From CAIPAT01 sp037144075 (GTDB lineage Bacteria; Verrucomicrobiota; Lentisphaeria; Victivallales; Victivallaceae), in the NCBI GenBank assembly GCA_037144075.1, contig JBAWXM010000001.1:1-64000 (forward strand): a stretch of DNA of 64,000 bases. Reading direction: 5' to 3'. How positions within the stretch are numbered: position 1 is the stretch's first letter; each line of letters starts with the position of its first letter. The notes below the pieces were generated by a model. It did no database searches and had not been told where the DNA came from. It saw only the letters and a list, made by a program, of their open reading frames with translations. This document shows positions 27,273 to 36,856 of this stretch, piece after piece. The translations under genes were made by a program, and so were the position numbers.

Positions 27273-29030
27273 ATGCATTATGTCAAAATAAAGAAGCTTC
27301 GTTGTGTATTAGTTGCGGTTGGTATCCTTGGAGCAAGCCACGCAGATATACTGGCAGACGATGCCACCGATGAGTCCATACCGGAATTTGCCGCCTCGAT
27401 TTATTCACCGAATACAAAATGGACGGTAACACCGTCGGCAGCGTTGATCAAGGAGGAGGATATTAACGATGTGGACCATGGCAAAGGAAAAAGTTTTACT
27501 ATTGACATGTCAAAAGTCACTGATCGTTTTACCATTCGCCTGAGCGGTTTCAGCGCTGATATCAGCCAGGCGGGATGGGCGGGCGCATGGATGAAAGTCA
27601 GTAACCGGGAGCCGTTTTCTGCAGTGAATATCTATGCGTTTACAGCGAAAGGATGTTTCAAGAGATCGCTGCAATACTTGGGTAGTATTGAAAGTCCATG
27701 GCTGGAATTGGGCGTCAGCGCGGCGTTGGCATCCAATAAAAATTATTATGAAGGCAGTCCGAAATGGGACGAGCCGCTTCAAGCAATTAACTTTTGCGGT
27801 TGGAAATCTAAAAGTATTTCCACTGTTAAAGAGTGGCGGACAACTGTAACAATTGCCGGTTTTGCGGCGGACAAACGTTCCGGAGTGGAAAAGGAATTCA
27901 CCATTCCCAAGGCGGAACAGGCGATGAAGAAACCTGTCAGACGCAATGTTAACGGTGTATTGCTGGAAACCCGTCCGCTGTTAGTTGAGACCGGCGTATG
28001 GCTGGACGATGGAGTTGATGTAGCGCTGGACAAGACGGAACGTTCTGGACATAATGTTTTTGTTCCTTGCGTATGGCGCGGAATTGGTACGATCTACCGT
28101 TCTGAGAATGAGCAGAAAATTGATTACCGTTATGAAAAATACTTCATCGGCGACAAGGATCCAATCAAGGAATTGATTGAAAAGGCGCATGCCAGAGGCA
28201 TCGAGGTTCATGCCTGGTTCTGTGTGGCTATGAATAATGCTGGATATGCTCCATATCATCCAGAATTCAAGGAGCCAGGGTCGCCTGCAAATGCTTTTGA
28301 CATGCAGAATCCGGCATTTCGAAATTTCATTGTCAAAGAAATTGTGGATTTTGTTAAAAAATACAACGTGGATGGAATCTGTCTCGATTATATCCGCACC
28401 GCCGGGATTTCTTTCAGCAAAACTGCTGCTGAAATTTATCAGCAGAAATATGGTACCGACATAAGTGAATTGAAAGGAACAAACTGGATGTCCGATCCGG
28501 CATTAAACAAGCGTTTACTGGACTGGCAGGAAGCGGCGGTTTCGGATGTGGTAAAACGCGTCAGTGAAGGTGTCCGTGCGATTAAACCGGGATTGATTAT
28601 CACTACTTGCGGCTTGCCCTTGCCGAAACCGCAGTTGCACGAAGAGGGGCGGAATGAATGGCTCTGGCTGGAAAAAGGCTGGATTGATGTTGCTTATGAT
28701 ATGGATTACGGTTCCGCGCCGGGCGCAAAACTGTTACAGGTCAGAGCCGCTCAACCCGCATATGCCGACCGTTATGCCAAAATGCTTGGTATTTACAGCC
28801 GGTTTCCCAGCGCAAAGAACATCATTAAGGTTGAGGGTGATATGCTGGGGTCGCGTTCAGGAACAGGTTATGCCAATGCCGTTGAATATTCACTCAGAAA
28901 ATTTTATGGTACTGGCGGCGTGGCCACTTACTGGTATGAAAACCTGAATAAAGAAATCTCGGATGCGCTGAAGACCGGTACATACAAAGAAAAAGCACTG
29001 CCTGCATGGAAAGAGAACTATAAAAAGTAG
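27273..29030 (+). CDS. Secreted family 10-like glycosyl hydrolase (GHL10-like)
   Basis: 585 aa. The first 30 residues (CVLVAVGILGASHADILAD) look like a signal peptide. Residues about 60-210 form a beta-rich domain; from about 225 comes the TIM barrel of the GHL10 family: GHNVFVPCVWRGIGTIYRS, IEVHAWFCVAMNN, NVDGICLDYIRTAG and ITTCGLPLPKP. The family is annotated as glycosidase-like from structure and its substrate range is poorly known. GGAG lies before the start (27263-27266). Together with the pseudopilin upstream it should act outside the cytoplasm. Confidence 0.75.
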   Translation: MHYVKIKKLRCVLVAVGILGASHADILADDATDESIPEFAASIYSPNTKWTVTPSAALIKEEDINDVDHGKGKSFTIDMSKVTDRFTIRLSGFSADISQAGWAGAWMKVSNREPFSAVNIYAFTAKGCFKRSLQYLGSIESPWLELGVSAALASNKNYYEGSPKWDEPLQAINFCGWKSKSISTVKEWRTTVTIAGFAADKRSGVEKEFTIPKAEQAMKKPVRRNVNGVLLETRPLLVETGVWLDDGVDVALDKTERSGHNVFVPCVWRGIGTIYRSENEQKIDYRYEKYFIGDKDPIKELIEKAHARGIEVHAWFCVAMNNAGYAPYHPEFKEPGSPANAFDMQNPAFRNFIVKEIVDFVKKYNVDGICLDYIRTAGISFSKTAAEIYQQKYGTDISELKGTNWMSDPALNKRLLDWQEAAVSDVVKRVSEGVRAIKPGLIITTCGLPLPKPQLHEEGRNEWLWLEKGWIDVAYDMDYGSAPGAKLLQVRAAQPAYADRYAKMLGIYSRFPSAKNIIKVEGDMLGSRSGTGYANAVEYSLRKFYGTGGVATYWYENLNKEISDALKTGTYKEKALPAWKENYKK

Positions 29031-29284
29031 TGGTTAGCTTATTTGGCAAAACCGGGAAACCGACATAGTTTCGCCGGGAACTGGTTCGGCGCGATTGAGT
29101 CCGGCGCTGGGGTGACTAATTAATTTCGTCATCAAGAAAAGTATTTAGTTTTGCTGATGAAAGTCAATGCAGTAGAATGGCATTAGAGTAAATTGAAAGC
29201 GGAAATTCATACCGTATTGAGAATGACTGTGACTAATTAATTTTAGAAAAACAATCAATTTGTATTTACTTTGAAAAGGATATC
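29031..29284. promoter_or_regulatory. Spacer with paired direct repeats before the alpha/beta hydrolase gene
   Basis: The 254-bp gap contains a 15-bp direct repeat, GTGACTAATTAATTT, at 29112-29126 and again at 29229-29243, spaced 117 bases. The second copy lies about 40 bases before the next start codon. Repeats of this size at this distance could be binding sites of a regulator; no promoter of good consensus was found between them. Confidence 0.45.
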
Positions 29285-30352
29285 GTGTCAGAACGAAATT
29301 TAAGTCCGCAGAATATGTTTATGGCGCTGGTCAAAGATTACACGCCTGCAATGGCATATACCGGAGGCGATGTTGAAGCTTGGCGGCAAAAGACGCTGCC
29401 GGAAGTTTTAAGAACACTCGGAAATCCACCGCCACCAATTGCCGGATTAAACCCGGAGTTGCTAGTTGAATGGCGACACGAAGGTTTATTGAAGCAGAAA
29501 TGGCTGATTGATGTCTCCAAACATATTTCGGCAACTTTTTTGATCAATCGGCCTGAGGATATTCCGACCGGGCAGAAATTACCAGCGTTATTTTGTTGTC
29601 ACGGACATGGTCCGGATGGCAAGGAACCGGTAATGGGTAACGATTCGTCGCCCGGACTGAAAAATGATATTGAACGACTCAACTACGATTACGGACAGCA
29701 GATGGCTCAGGCCGGATTTGTTACATTTGCCATAGACTGGATTGGTTTCGGAGAACGCAATGATTCAAAGAAGCCCAATCATTATAATCATGCTTCTGGC
29801 GGGCGCGACTGGTGCAATTTATATTATCTACATGCCACCATGTTGGGCATGACTTCACTGGGGATCAATATTGCTCACGGACGCGCAGCTACTGATTTTG
29901 CCTGTACTTTTGAACACGTTGACCCAGCGCGACTGGGGGTTATGGGGCTTAGTGGTGGAGGTACAATGGCGCTATGGCTCAGTTTATGCGATGAACGATT
30001 TAAAGCTACTGAAATTATCTGCTACAGCGATCTTTGGAGTTGCTTTGGAATCCGTGACGTCAACTACTGTGGCATGCAGATTGCACCAGGCTTGTTCAAT
30101 CTGGTGGATGTGCCGGACCTTCAGGGGTTATTGGCTCCGCGACCATTGCTGGTTGATGTCGGAATTTACGATGAAACATTCAAAATAGATTCTGCAAATG
30201 TATGCTGTCACAAAGTTCAAATGATTTATGAGCAAGCCGGAGCCGGAGATAAATTCGAACAGGACTTGTTTCCGGGCGCGCATAAATGGAGCGGTCGTAA
30301 ATCTCTTGATTTTTTTAACCGTTATTTGAAAGTTACGGAGAAATCAGTGTAA
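29285..30352 (+). CDS. Alpha/beta hydrolase (dienelactone hydrolase/acetyl xylan esterase-like)
   Basis: 355 aa with a GTG start preceded by AAAAGGA at 29274-29280. The nucleophile elbow is GLSGGGTMALWL (catalytic Ser near residue 223); the Asp is probably in LVDVGIYDETF and the His in FPGAHKWSG. A loop FCCHGHGPDGKEP forms the oxyanion region. No signal peptide. Relatives in polysaccharide loci remove acetyl or other acyl groups from sugars. It lies between the GHL10-like and GHL6-like genes, which supports a de-esterification role. Confidence 0.78.
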   Translation: MSERNLSPQNMFMALVKDYTPAMAYTGGDVEAWRQKTLPEVLRTLGNPPPPIAGLNPELLVEWRHEGLLKQKWLIDVSKHISATFLINRPEDIPTGQKLPALFCCHGHGPDGKEPVMGNDSSPGLKNDIERLNYDYGQQMAQAGFVTFAIDWIGFGERNDSKKPNHYNHASGGRDWCNLYYLHATMLGMTSLGINIAHGRAATDFACTFEHVDPARLGVMGLSGGGTMALWLSLCDERFKATEIICYSDLWSCFGIRDVNYCGMQIAPGLFNLVDVPDLQGLLAPRPLLVDVGIYDETFKIDSANVCCHKVQMIYEQAGAGDKFEQDLFPGAHKWSGRKSLDFFNRYLKVTEKSV

Positions 30353-30512
30353 TTTTGTAGCCTTTAACGAACACAGAATCTCCTTACGTCCGTAATTAAT
30401 CGCTCTGCCTGGAGAACAGGATGGACTTCCACGCCATGGCGCTGGTCGTAGATTCGAAAACTAAAGCTAATACACTAAATACAAAAGCGATAATACCCGA
30501 AGGAAATTAATT

Positions 30513-32669
30513 ATGAAACCCAAAATTGAAAAAAATGTTAATGCCGAATCAGCTCTCCGTCAGATATCATCAGAGGCTCTGTCAAAGTTCATTAATAGTC
30601 GTCGACAGATTCATTTTGATTTTCACACTCCGGATTCCATGCCGGACTTTTTGAAGAATTTTTCGGCGGATGAATTTGTGAAAATACTTAAAGCGGCAAA
30701 CGTGCTGGGAATTAAATTTTTCGCAAAATGCCACTACGGTAACAGTTATTACTTTACCGGAGCGGGCAAACGCCATCCGCAATTAAAATTTGATTTGCTG
30801 CGGGAAATAATTGACGTCTGCCGGAATAACGATATCTTATGCTATATCTATTATTCCGTGCTTAGCGACCAGGATGCGGCGCGAAAACATCCGGAGTGGC
30901 GACAGGTAACAGAAACGGGTGAACCGGCATATTTATCCATGCAGCTCTGTCCGAATTCAAAGTATGTTGATGAATTGTTTGTTCCGCAAATTGAGGAATT
31001 ATGCAAGGAATACAAAACGGACGGTTTTTTCTTAGATATTGTATTTCCCATAACGGACAAAATGACCTGTTTTTGTCCTGAGTGCCGTCGCAAATTTAAG
31101 CAGCAGACCGGTATGGATCTGTCAAAAGAACTAATTCTGCGCGAACCGCGGTTGCTGAATGCGTTTATGGTACGGAGTACGGCGCAGATGATGGAAAAAA
31201 TTACCGCGGCGAGGGATTTGTATGCTCCAGAGATGCTGATTATATCCAACCATGGTTGTGTGCTGGAGCAATTCAAATACGACGATGAACATCCTTTAAT
31301 ATATGCTTCAGACGTCGGCTGTTCTGAAGCTCAGCCTAGTGTTCTCGGCAATTACGCCGTGCATGAGCATTACGGCCGGTATTTCGCGGCAAAAGGTATT
31401 CCATTTGAAATTATTCCGGTAATTTTCATGTGGGGTTGGGGCGAGCATACATTGAAGCCGCTGGCACAGATGAACTATGAAAATGCGCTGATTATATCGC
31501 ATGGCGGGGTAATCAATCTCGGCGACCATTTCGCGGCTGACGGCAAGTTACATCCAAAAGTATATGAGCGCATAGGCCAGTCATTCGCTTTCGTTAAAGA
31601 GCGTGAACAGTTCCTGGTTGATGCCGTCCCTGTGCGATATGCCGCAGTGTTAAACCGTGCGGATGATGTCTATTTCAATCGTGCCGTCCATGGTGCAGAA
31701 AAAATGCTGGCTGATGTCCAGATTCAGACAGATGTTATTGACAATACGATGCTTGATTGTTTGGATAGGTATAAAATACTCATTATTCCTGACCGGACAG
31801 TAAATAAAGGCAGCTTATCGCGACCTGGCTCTTTTCTCTACGGTATTCCACCGATGCCTGAAAGCAGCGTCGGGAAGATAGCTCAATGGGTAGAGGATGG
31901 AGGCCGGCTTATTGTTACCGGCAATGCGTTTGATGGAGAGGCGGGAAATTCATTAGTCGAGCAATTGCTGGGAGTGCGGATCAAAGGTCGGGCTGCTGAT
32001 TTCGGGTATATTGTCGGGCATTGCGGAAATGTTCCGGACGCTTATGATGGTTTTCCGCTGCAAATCCGTTCGACAATTTTTGAGGCGGAAACTATTGGAG
32101 CAAAAGTCATTATTCACTGGGAGAAGAAAGCGTGTCCTGTTGATTCATCCGAGCAACTCATGCATGCCCCGATCTATCCACCCGGCGGAGGCGCTGGCGG
32201 CGAATTTTTATTCCGCAACCGCTACGGCAAAGGGGAGGTAATATATTTTGCCGCGCCGCTGTTTCTCGATTACACGCAAACGAATCATCCCTGGTTGAAA
32301 GAAATATTTCTGCATGTGACCAAGGATATTTTCCACGATTCACCAGTTGTTCTAAACGATTCGTTGCCGTCATTGCGTACCAATCTCCGGCGAAGACACG
32401 ATGGAACATTGTTCCTTGACTTGATGTATGCGCATATTGAACAGCCGGTGATGCAATACCATGATGCATTTGGACGTTCAAATTATCCGGTTATTGAGCG
32501 GGAATATCCGCTAAAGGATGTTATGATCACTGTCCGCGGGGTCCGTGCAAAAACTGTTACGCTGGAACCTGGCAATAGAAAAGTTGTATGGCATCAAAAA
32601 GGTAATAGTCTGGTGATAGCGGTTCAGGAAATAAGAACATACGATATTCTGTGCATCGCGCCGGAATAA
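30513..32669 (+). CDS. GHL6-like glycosidase with beta-galactosidase trimerisation-like domain
   Basis: 718 aa. Residues about 30-350 match the hypothetical glycosyl hydrolase 6 (GHL6) TIM barrel: HFDFHTPDSMPDF, KFFAKCHYGNSYYF, HPQLKFDLLREIID, then DGFFLDIVFPITDKMTCFCPECRR, a Cys-rich loop seen in the family. Residues about 375-600 look like a beta-galactosidase trimerisation (class I amidotransferase-like) domain (LIIPDRT, GRLIVTGNAF). A short beta domain ends the protein. No signal peptide. AAGGAAATT precedes the ATG. The last 22 codons recur in diverged form at 39100-39166, fused to a different gene start. Confidence 0.75.
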   Translation: MKPKIEKNVNAESALRQISSEALSKFINSRRQIHFDFHTPDSMPDFLKNFSADEFVKILKAANVLGIKFFAKCHYGNSYYFTGAGKRHPQLKFDLLREIIDVCRNNDILCYIYYSVLSDQDAARKHPEWRQVTETGEPAYLSMQLCPNSKYVDELFVPQIEELCKEYKTDGFFLDIVFPITDKMTCFCPECRRKFKQQTGMDLSKELILREPRLLNAFMVRSTAQMMEKITAARDLYAPEMLIISNHGCVLEQFKYDDEHPLIYASDVGCSEAQPSVLGNYAVHEHYGRYFAAKGIPFEIIPVIFMWGWGEHTLKPLAQMNYENALIISHGGVINLGDHFAADGKLHPKVYERIGQSFAFVKEREQFLVDAVPVRYAAVLNRADDVYFNRAVHGAEKMLADVQIQTDVIDNTMLDCLDRYKILIIPDRTVNKGSLSRPGSFLYGIPPMPESSVGKIAQWVEDGGRLIVTGNAFDGEAGNSLVEQLLGVRIKGRAADFGYIVGHCGNVPDAYDGFPLQIRSTIFEAETIGAKVIIHWEKKACPVDSSEQLMHAPIYPPGGGAGGEFLFRNRYGKGEVIYFAAPLFLDYTQTNHPWLKEIFLHVTKDIFHDSPVVLNDSLPSLRTNLRRRHDGTLFLDLMYAHIEQPVMQYHDAFGRSNYPVIEREYPLKDVMITVRGVRAKTVTLEPGNRKVVWHQKGNSLVIAVQEIRTYDILCIAPE

Positions 32670-32777
32670 CGTCAATCGGTTACAACAAAAATTGAAAGTG
32701 TTCGATGTGAGTGTAGAAAGATAGTAAATACCGATAGGGATTAGGGGAGCGTAGTTGTAGTATAAGGAATAAATATT

Positions 32778-33184
32778 TTGAAAGTATTACTGCATGTAAA
32801 TTATTATGAAGGCAAAGGCCGGCTAAAAAAAAATATTTGAATTGGCTAGCCAATATGGCTATGACGGGGTTGAGTTGCGCCGAAAATACGCATTCGATGA
32901 TCTTGATCAAACCAGCTACCAACTGGAAGTAGCGGCGCTCAAGGCACATTATCCGACTATGGAGGTCGTTTTTGGCGGTGCAATTGATTTTTGTAGCGGG
33001 AAAAAAGATGAAGTAGAAAAAACACCGGCGAATATCTGCACTTTCTTGAATGGCATACTCGCCGCAAAAGAAGATATGGAATATATGCGTTCGCTGAAAG
33101 AGTATTTCAATACCTGAAAGGCTCCCATGTCCATGCGCATACACACTGGAGTTCATGAATGAGATTGAATCGGATATCGCATAA
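32778..33184 (+). pseudogene. Decayed sugar isomerase-like TIM-barrel gene
   Basis: A TTG (or lost ATG) at 32778 begins KVLLHVNYYEGKGRLKK, then a run of nine A at 32825-32833 shifts the frame; with eight A the reading would continue as IFELASQYGYDGVELRRKY, a typical TIM-barrel isomerase opening. The main frame reaches a stop at 33117, but family-like sequence also appears in another frame (EYLHFLEW, VFQYLKGSHVHAHT), implying two or more further indels up to 33184. At about 130 codons it is well short of the usual 270-300. Probably an inactive remnant of an isomerase partner of the next gene. Confidence 0.6.
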
Positions 33185-33244
33185 ATTAAATGGAAAATCA
33201 AAATATTACATCATAATAACTTATTGAGAAAGGATGTAAATTTC

Positions 33245-34435
33245 ATGAAACAAATAAAAATTGGAGTCGTAGGTACTTGCGGGCGCGGAATAATAGCCAA
33301 ATATCTTCATGATAAAAATGGAAGATCTATTGTAATCGCCGGAGCTGACACGAATAAAGAGGCGCTAACTAAATTCAAAGCAGAGATCAGCCCAGACGCC
33401 TTTACAACAACTGATTATAATGAAATGCTGAAAATTGATGAGATTGACGCAATAGTAGTGACTTCTCCAGATTTCACCCATGAAGAATATGTTTTGAAAG
33501 CTTTTAAAGCTGGGAAACATGTCTTTTGTGAAAAGCCAATGGCAATAACAACAGATGGATGTGATAAAATGCTCAAGGCCTGGCACGAAAGCGGAAAACA
33601 GTTCATGATAGGCTTTAATATGCGCTACATGAACATGTTCCGTGTTATGAAAGACATAGTTGACTCAGGCACAATAGGAGAAATAAAGGTTGTATGGGTG
33701 CGTCATTTTGTTGGAAGTGGCGGAATGTTTTACTATCACGACTGGCATGCACAACGGAAATATTCGACAAGTCTGCTTCTGCAGAAAGCCTCTCATGATA
33801 TCGACATGATTCACTGGATAACCGGGAGATACACAAAACGGGCGATGGGGTTCGGAAGCCTTGATTACTATGGTGGCGACAAACCTGATAATTTGCGCTG
33901 TACACAATGTGGTGATAAAGATTCCTGTGTTGAATATGAGTATAAACCGCTGAGGGTCGGCAACAAGTGGGAAATGTGTGCTTTCAGAAAAGAAATCGAT
34001 GTTGAGGATAGCAGTACAATTTTATTAGAACTTGATGGCGGAATCAAGGCGACGTATATGCAATGTCACTACACCCCTGATTACTATAGAAATTATACTT
34101 TTATCGGCACTGAAGGCAGGCTTGAAAACCTTGATGATGGCTCGAAAGTATCAGTAAAATTAAGAGACCGGTCAAAACGCTGGAAAAACTTTGCAGATCA
34201 AATTTATGAAATTAGACCGGTTAAAGGAGATGACGAAGGACATAATGGCGCTGATTCTGTGATTTGCAAGGACTTTATTGACATGATTGTCGGAGGCAAG
34301 CATCCTGTTGCCACGCCACTTGCGGGAAGAATGAGTGTCGCTACAGCTTGTGCTGCAACATATTCCATTAGAAATGGGAATAAAATGGTTGAGATCCCGC
34401 CATTGCCTGTTTCAATCAGAAATAAAGTGTTTTAG
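33245..34435 (+). CDS. Gfo/Idh/MocA-family oxidoreductase
   Basis: 396 aa from the ATG at 33245, which follows AAAGGA at 33229-33234; an upstream TTG at 33224 would add seven residues. The Rossmann fold starts IKIGVVGTCGRGIIAKYL, then CEKPMAI with the catalytic Lys, and the C-terminal alpha/beta domain. An insert near residue 215, RCTQCGDKDSC, has Cys-X2-Cys-X5-Cys spacing and could bind metal or be structural. The family oxidises or reduces sugars with NAD(P). It follows a decayed isomerase gene and precedes a transporter. Confidence 0.87.
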   Translation: MKQIKIGVVGTCGRGIIAKYLHDKNGRSIVIAGADTNKEALTKFKAEISPDAFTTTDYNEMLKIDEIDAIVVTSPDFTHEEYVLKAFKAGKHVFCEKPMAITTDGCDKMLKAWHESGKQFMIGFNMRYMNMFRVMKDIVDSGTIGEIKVVWVRHFVGSGGMFYYHDWHAQRKYSTSLLLQKASHDIDMIHWITGRYTKRAMGFGSLDYYGGDKPDNLRCTQCGDKDSCVEYEYKPLRVGNKWEMCAFRKEIDVEDSSTILLELDGGIKATYMQCHYTPDYYRNYTFIGTEGRLENLDDGSKVSVKLRDRSKRWKNFADQIYEIRPVKGDDEGHNGADSVICKDFIDMIVGGKHPVATPLAGRMSVATACAATYSIRNGNKMVEIPPLPVSIRNKVF

Positions 34436-34455
34436 GTTCACTATAATAGTACAAA

Positions 34456-36435
34456 ATGAATATATCACCCATTAATTCGCAAATAAATGTTTCTGTTACG
34501 CCAGTCAGTAAAACTTATCACTGTGGCACTTTGACTTATACCAAAATTGGGTTATTTGTACTTTTTGCCTGGCTATTGTGGGGCGATTTCTGTTTTACCA
34601 TGATGGAAGCGGTAGTACCGAGCATATTGCCACTGAAATTAAAAAGCCTCGGTTGTTCAAACTGGCTAATGGGACTGATCCTTACCACCGCTCCCGGTAT
34701 TTTGAATATGACCGTCTGCCCGTATGTCAGTTTTAAAAGCGACAGGTATCGTAGCAAATGGGGTCGTCGTATCCCGTTCATTATCTGGACAATGCCGTTT
34801 CTCTGCGGGAGTCTGGCATTAATGGGGCTGGGCGATGATATTTGCGGGGCGCTCCAGAGGAACTCGGAATTTTTGAGAAGTTTCGCGCCGGCGACTATTA
34901 CTATTGCGCTGATCGCAATTTTTCTGATTATGTTCCAATTTTTTAACATGTTTGTCAACTCTGTATTCTGGTATCTGTTCAACGATGTGGTTCCCGCGCA
35001 GTTTCTGGCTCGTTTTATGGGATTGTTACGAATTGTTGGCACTGGCGCCGGAGCGTTGTACAACTTCTTTATTTTTAAATATGCAGAATCACACATGCGT
35101 GAGATCTTTATCGGCGCTTCGGTTCTGTATTTTGTCGGGTTTGGAATTGCCTGTCTGATGATCAGGGAAGGCGAGTATCCGCCGCCGGAAGGCGAAAGCG
35201 AGAATTCAAACAAAGGACTGAACGGCATTATCACTTTTTTCCAGGAATCATTTTCTCATAAATTTTACTGGTTCAGATTTCTTTCCACTTCATTTGCCGC
35301 CATTGCCGGCGCAATCGGCGCGTTCAATATTTTCTTCAACCGTGAAATGGGGCTTTCTCTAGACCAGATCGGCAAGATTAGCGCCATCAGTTCAATTTCG
35401 ATGATGGCGGCAATGTATTTCATGGCCATATTTGTGGACAGGTGGCATCCGTTGCGTATCACCGTTTATGGCGCAGTATTCGGCGTGCTCGGCAGTCTTA
35501 TGTCCATGGTGTGGATTTTCGTAACCCTGCCGGGCGACTATTTTTTCTGGCTGAATCTTGGCAATGCCGTGATAGGAGCGTTTTTGGGAGCATTAGTTGG
35601 AGTTGCCGGATTTCCAACCGAAATGCGGATATTCCCACAGTCAAGATTCGGTCAGTTCTGTTCGGCGCAGGCGATGCTCCGTTCAACCTTCACTGTGATT
35701 TTCGGAATGTTGGCCGGATTGTTTATTGACCTGATCAGAAACCTATGTCATGGTTCTGACTACGCCTACCGTTTTATTTTCTTATGGACAACCTTTTTTT
35801 CCGCAATTAGCGCAATATTCCTGGTAAAGGTGTATATCGAATGGCATCGGATGGGTGGCGACAAGCATTTTCATCCACCCGCGCCATGGAGTCCGGGCGG
35901 TATAGAGGAAATGCCGCTGGTGCCGATTGTCGGTCCCCAGACCAAATGGCTGAATGTCTCCTTCAGGTTGTTTGACGGAATAATGGGATTATCGGTACTG
36001 AGCATTCCAATTTTAATGTGGTTGATGTATATAAAACACCAGATGTTCGCATTCAAGTGGTATGGACTGGCAGTATTGCCACTGTGCATAGGTGGTTGGC
36101 TGTGCTGGATTGTACTGAAACAGAAGATCAGGTGCGATGTGGCAGCGGCAAAGTCAGGTTCGCCGTTACGCAACGGCATTCCGCATCATGGCATGCTGAT
36201 TATGCTAGGCAGTAAATTTCTGCTTGCCGTCGGCGTCTGGGTTTGTCAGGTGCTGGTAACGGTTTACCTGAATATGGAATGCGGTTCAATTGTGTTTGGC
36301 ATTGCGAATGGACTTACCAACTTTCTGCTGATTGGAGCATTGTATCTGATGTGCAGAATTGAACATGGATTTTCCGTAACGGTCGATGAAAAGTATGAGG
36401 CGATTGATAATATTTCAACGCCGGTCGCAATATGA
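34456..36435 (+). CDS. MFS-type sugar transporter
   Basis: 659 aa integral membrane protein with about a dozen or more hydrophobic helices starting near residue 30 (IGLFVLFAWLLWGDFCF), a loop SDRYRSKWGRRIPFI between helices 2 and 3 that matches the MFS/GPH Asp-Arg-x-Gly-Arg-Arg motif, and a long central loop around residue 470. It is longer than usual (400-500 residues). This is the only transporter in the window and is the likely importer for products of this locus. No clear ribosome-binding site; 20 bases after the Gfo/Idh stop, so it may be read by coupling. Confidence 0.82.
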   Translation: MNISPINSQINVSVTPVSKTYHCGTLTYTKIGLFVLFAWLLWGDFCFTMMEAVVPSILPLKLKSLGCSNWLMGLILTTAPGILNMTVCPYVSFKSDRYRSKWGRRIPFIIWTMPFLCGSLALMGLGDDICGALQRNSEFLRSFAPATITIALIAIFLIMFQFFNMFVNSVFWYLFNDVVPAQFLARFMGLLRIVGTGAGALYNFFIFKYAESHMREIFIGASVLYFVGFGIACLMIREGEYPPPEGESENSNKGLNGIITFFQESFSHKFYWFRFLSTSFAAIAGAIGAFNIFFNREMGLSLDQIGKISAISSISMMAAMYFMAIFVDRWHPLRITVYGAVFGVLGSLMSMVWIFVTLPGDYFFWLNLGNAVIGAFLGALVGVAGFPTEMRIFPQSRFGQFCSAQAMLRSTFTVIFGMLAGLFIDLIRNLCHGSDYAYRFIFLWTTFFSAISAIFLVKVYIEWHRMGGDKHFHPPAPWSPGGIEEMPLVPIVGPQTKWLNVSFRLFDGIMGLSVLSIPILMWLMYIKHQMFAFKWYGLAVLPLCIGGWLCWIVLKQKIRCDVAAAKSGSPLRNGIPHHGMLIMLGSKFLLAVGVWVCQVLVTVYLNMECGSIVFGIANGLTNFLLIGALYLMCRIEHGFSVTVDEKYEAIDNISTPVAI

Positions 36436-36856
36436 TATTCATTTATTCATGATTAAGTGCTTAATGCCAATTGTGGTATTTCTTTAATAGCAGCGTGGCT
36501 CCGGAATGTAAAAATTATAATGAAGTTTGACACAATGAGATAAAGGCATCAACACCCATAGCGGCATTGCCAAGTACTCAAAAGTTATACAGAAGTTATA
36601 CGTACGATGTTGAAAATCAACACAAAAACTGGAGGTAAAAAATAAAACCATAGGATGATTGTATCTAAATCTTGGGTTTCTTACTGAAAACAGCCGTTTG
36701 CCCAAATAAAATCATGCTCAACGCATGACTGGCAGAAAAAATGGTAAATAAGGAATCAGATATCTACCGTCAACGACAAAAAAACAGTAAAAAAAAACGA
36801 AAGTGAGAAAATAAAAATCTTACGGAATTAACATCACAAAATTAAGGATTGATAAT
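36436..36856. other. Spacer before the GH4 gene, mostly a regulatory repeat
   Basis: No intact gene. The right two thirds is the repeat listed at 36612-36831. Its left end resembles the last codons of the regulator gene at 46523-47653, as if a regulator gene once stood here and was deleted. The remaining left part (36436-36611) shows no coding signal. Confidence 0.55.
36612..36831 (+). repeat. 220-bp regulatory repeat, copy 1 (inverted partner at 46344-46568)
   Basis: From AAAATCAACACAAAAACTGG through GGATGATTGTATCTAAAT, GCATGACTGGCAGAAAA and GTCAACGAC to CGGAATTAA the segment matches, with scattered changes, the reverse complement of 46344-46568. Over the best blocks identity is above 85 percent by eye. 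The other copy spans the last codons of a GntR-LacI hybrid regulator and the leader of the next operon. Here it ends 25 bases before the GH4 start codon, so it most likely holds the GH4 promoter and operator. Confidence 0.7.
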
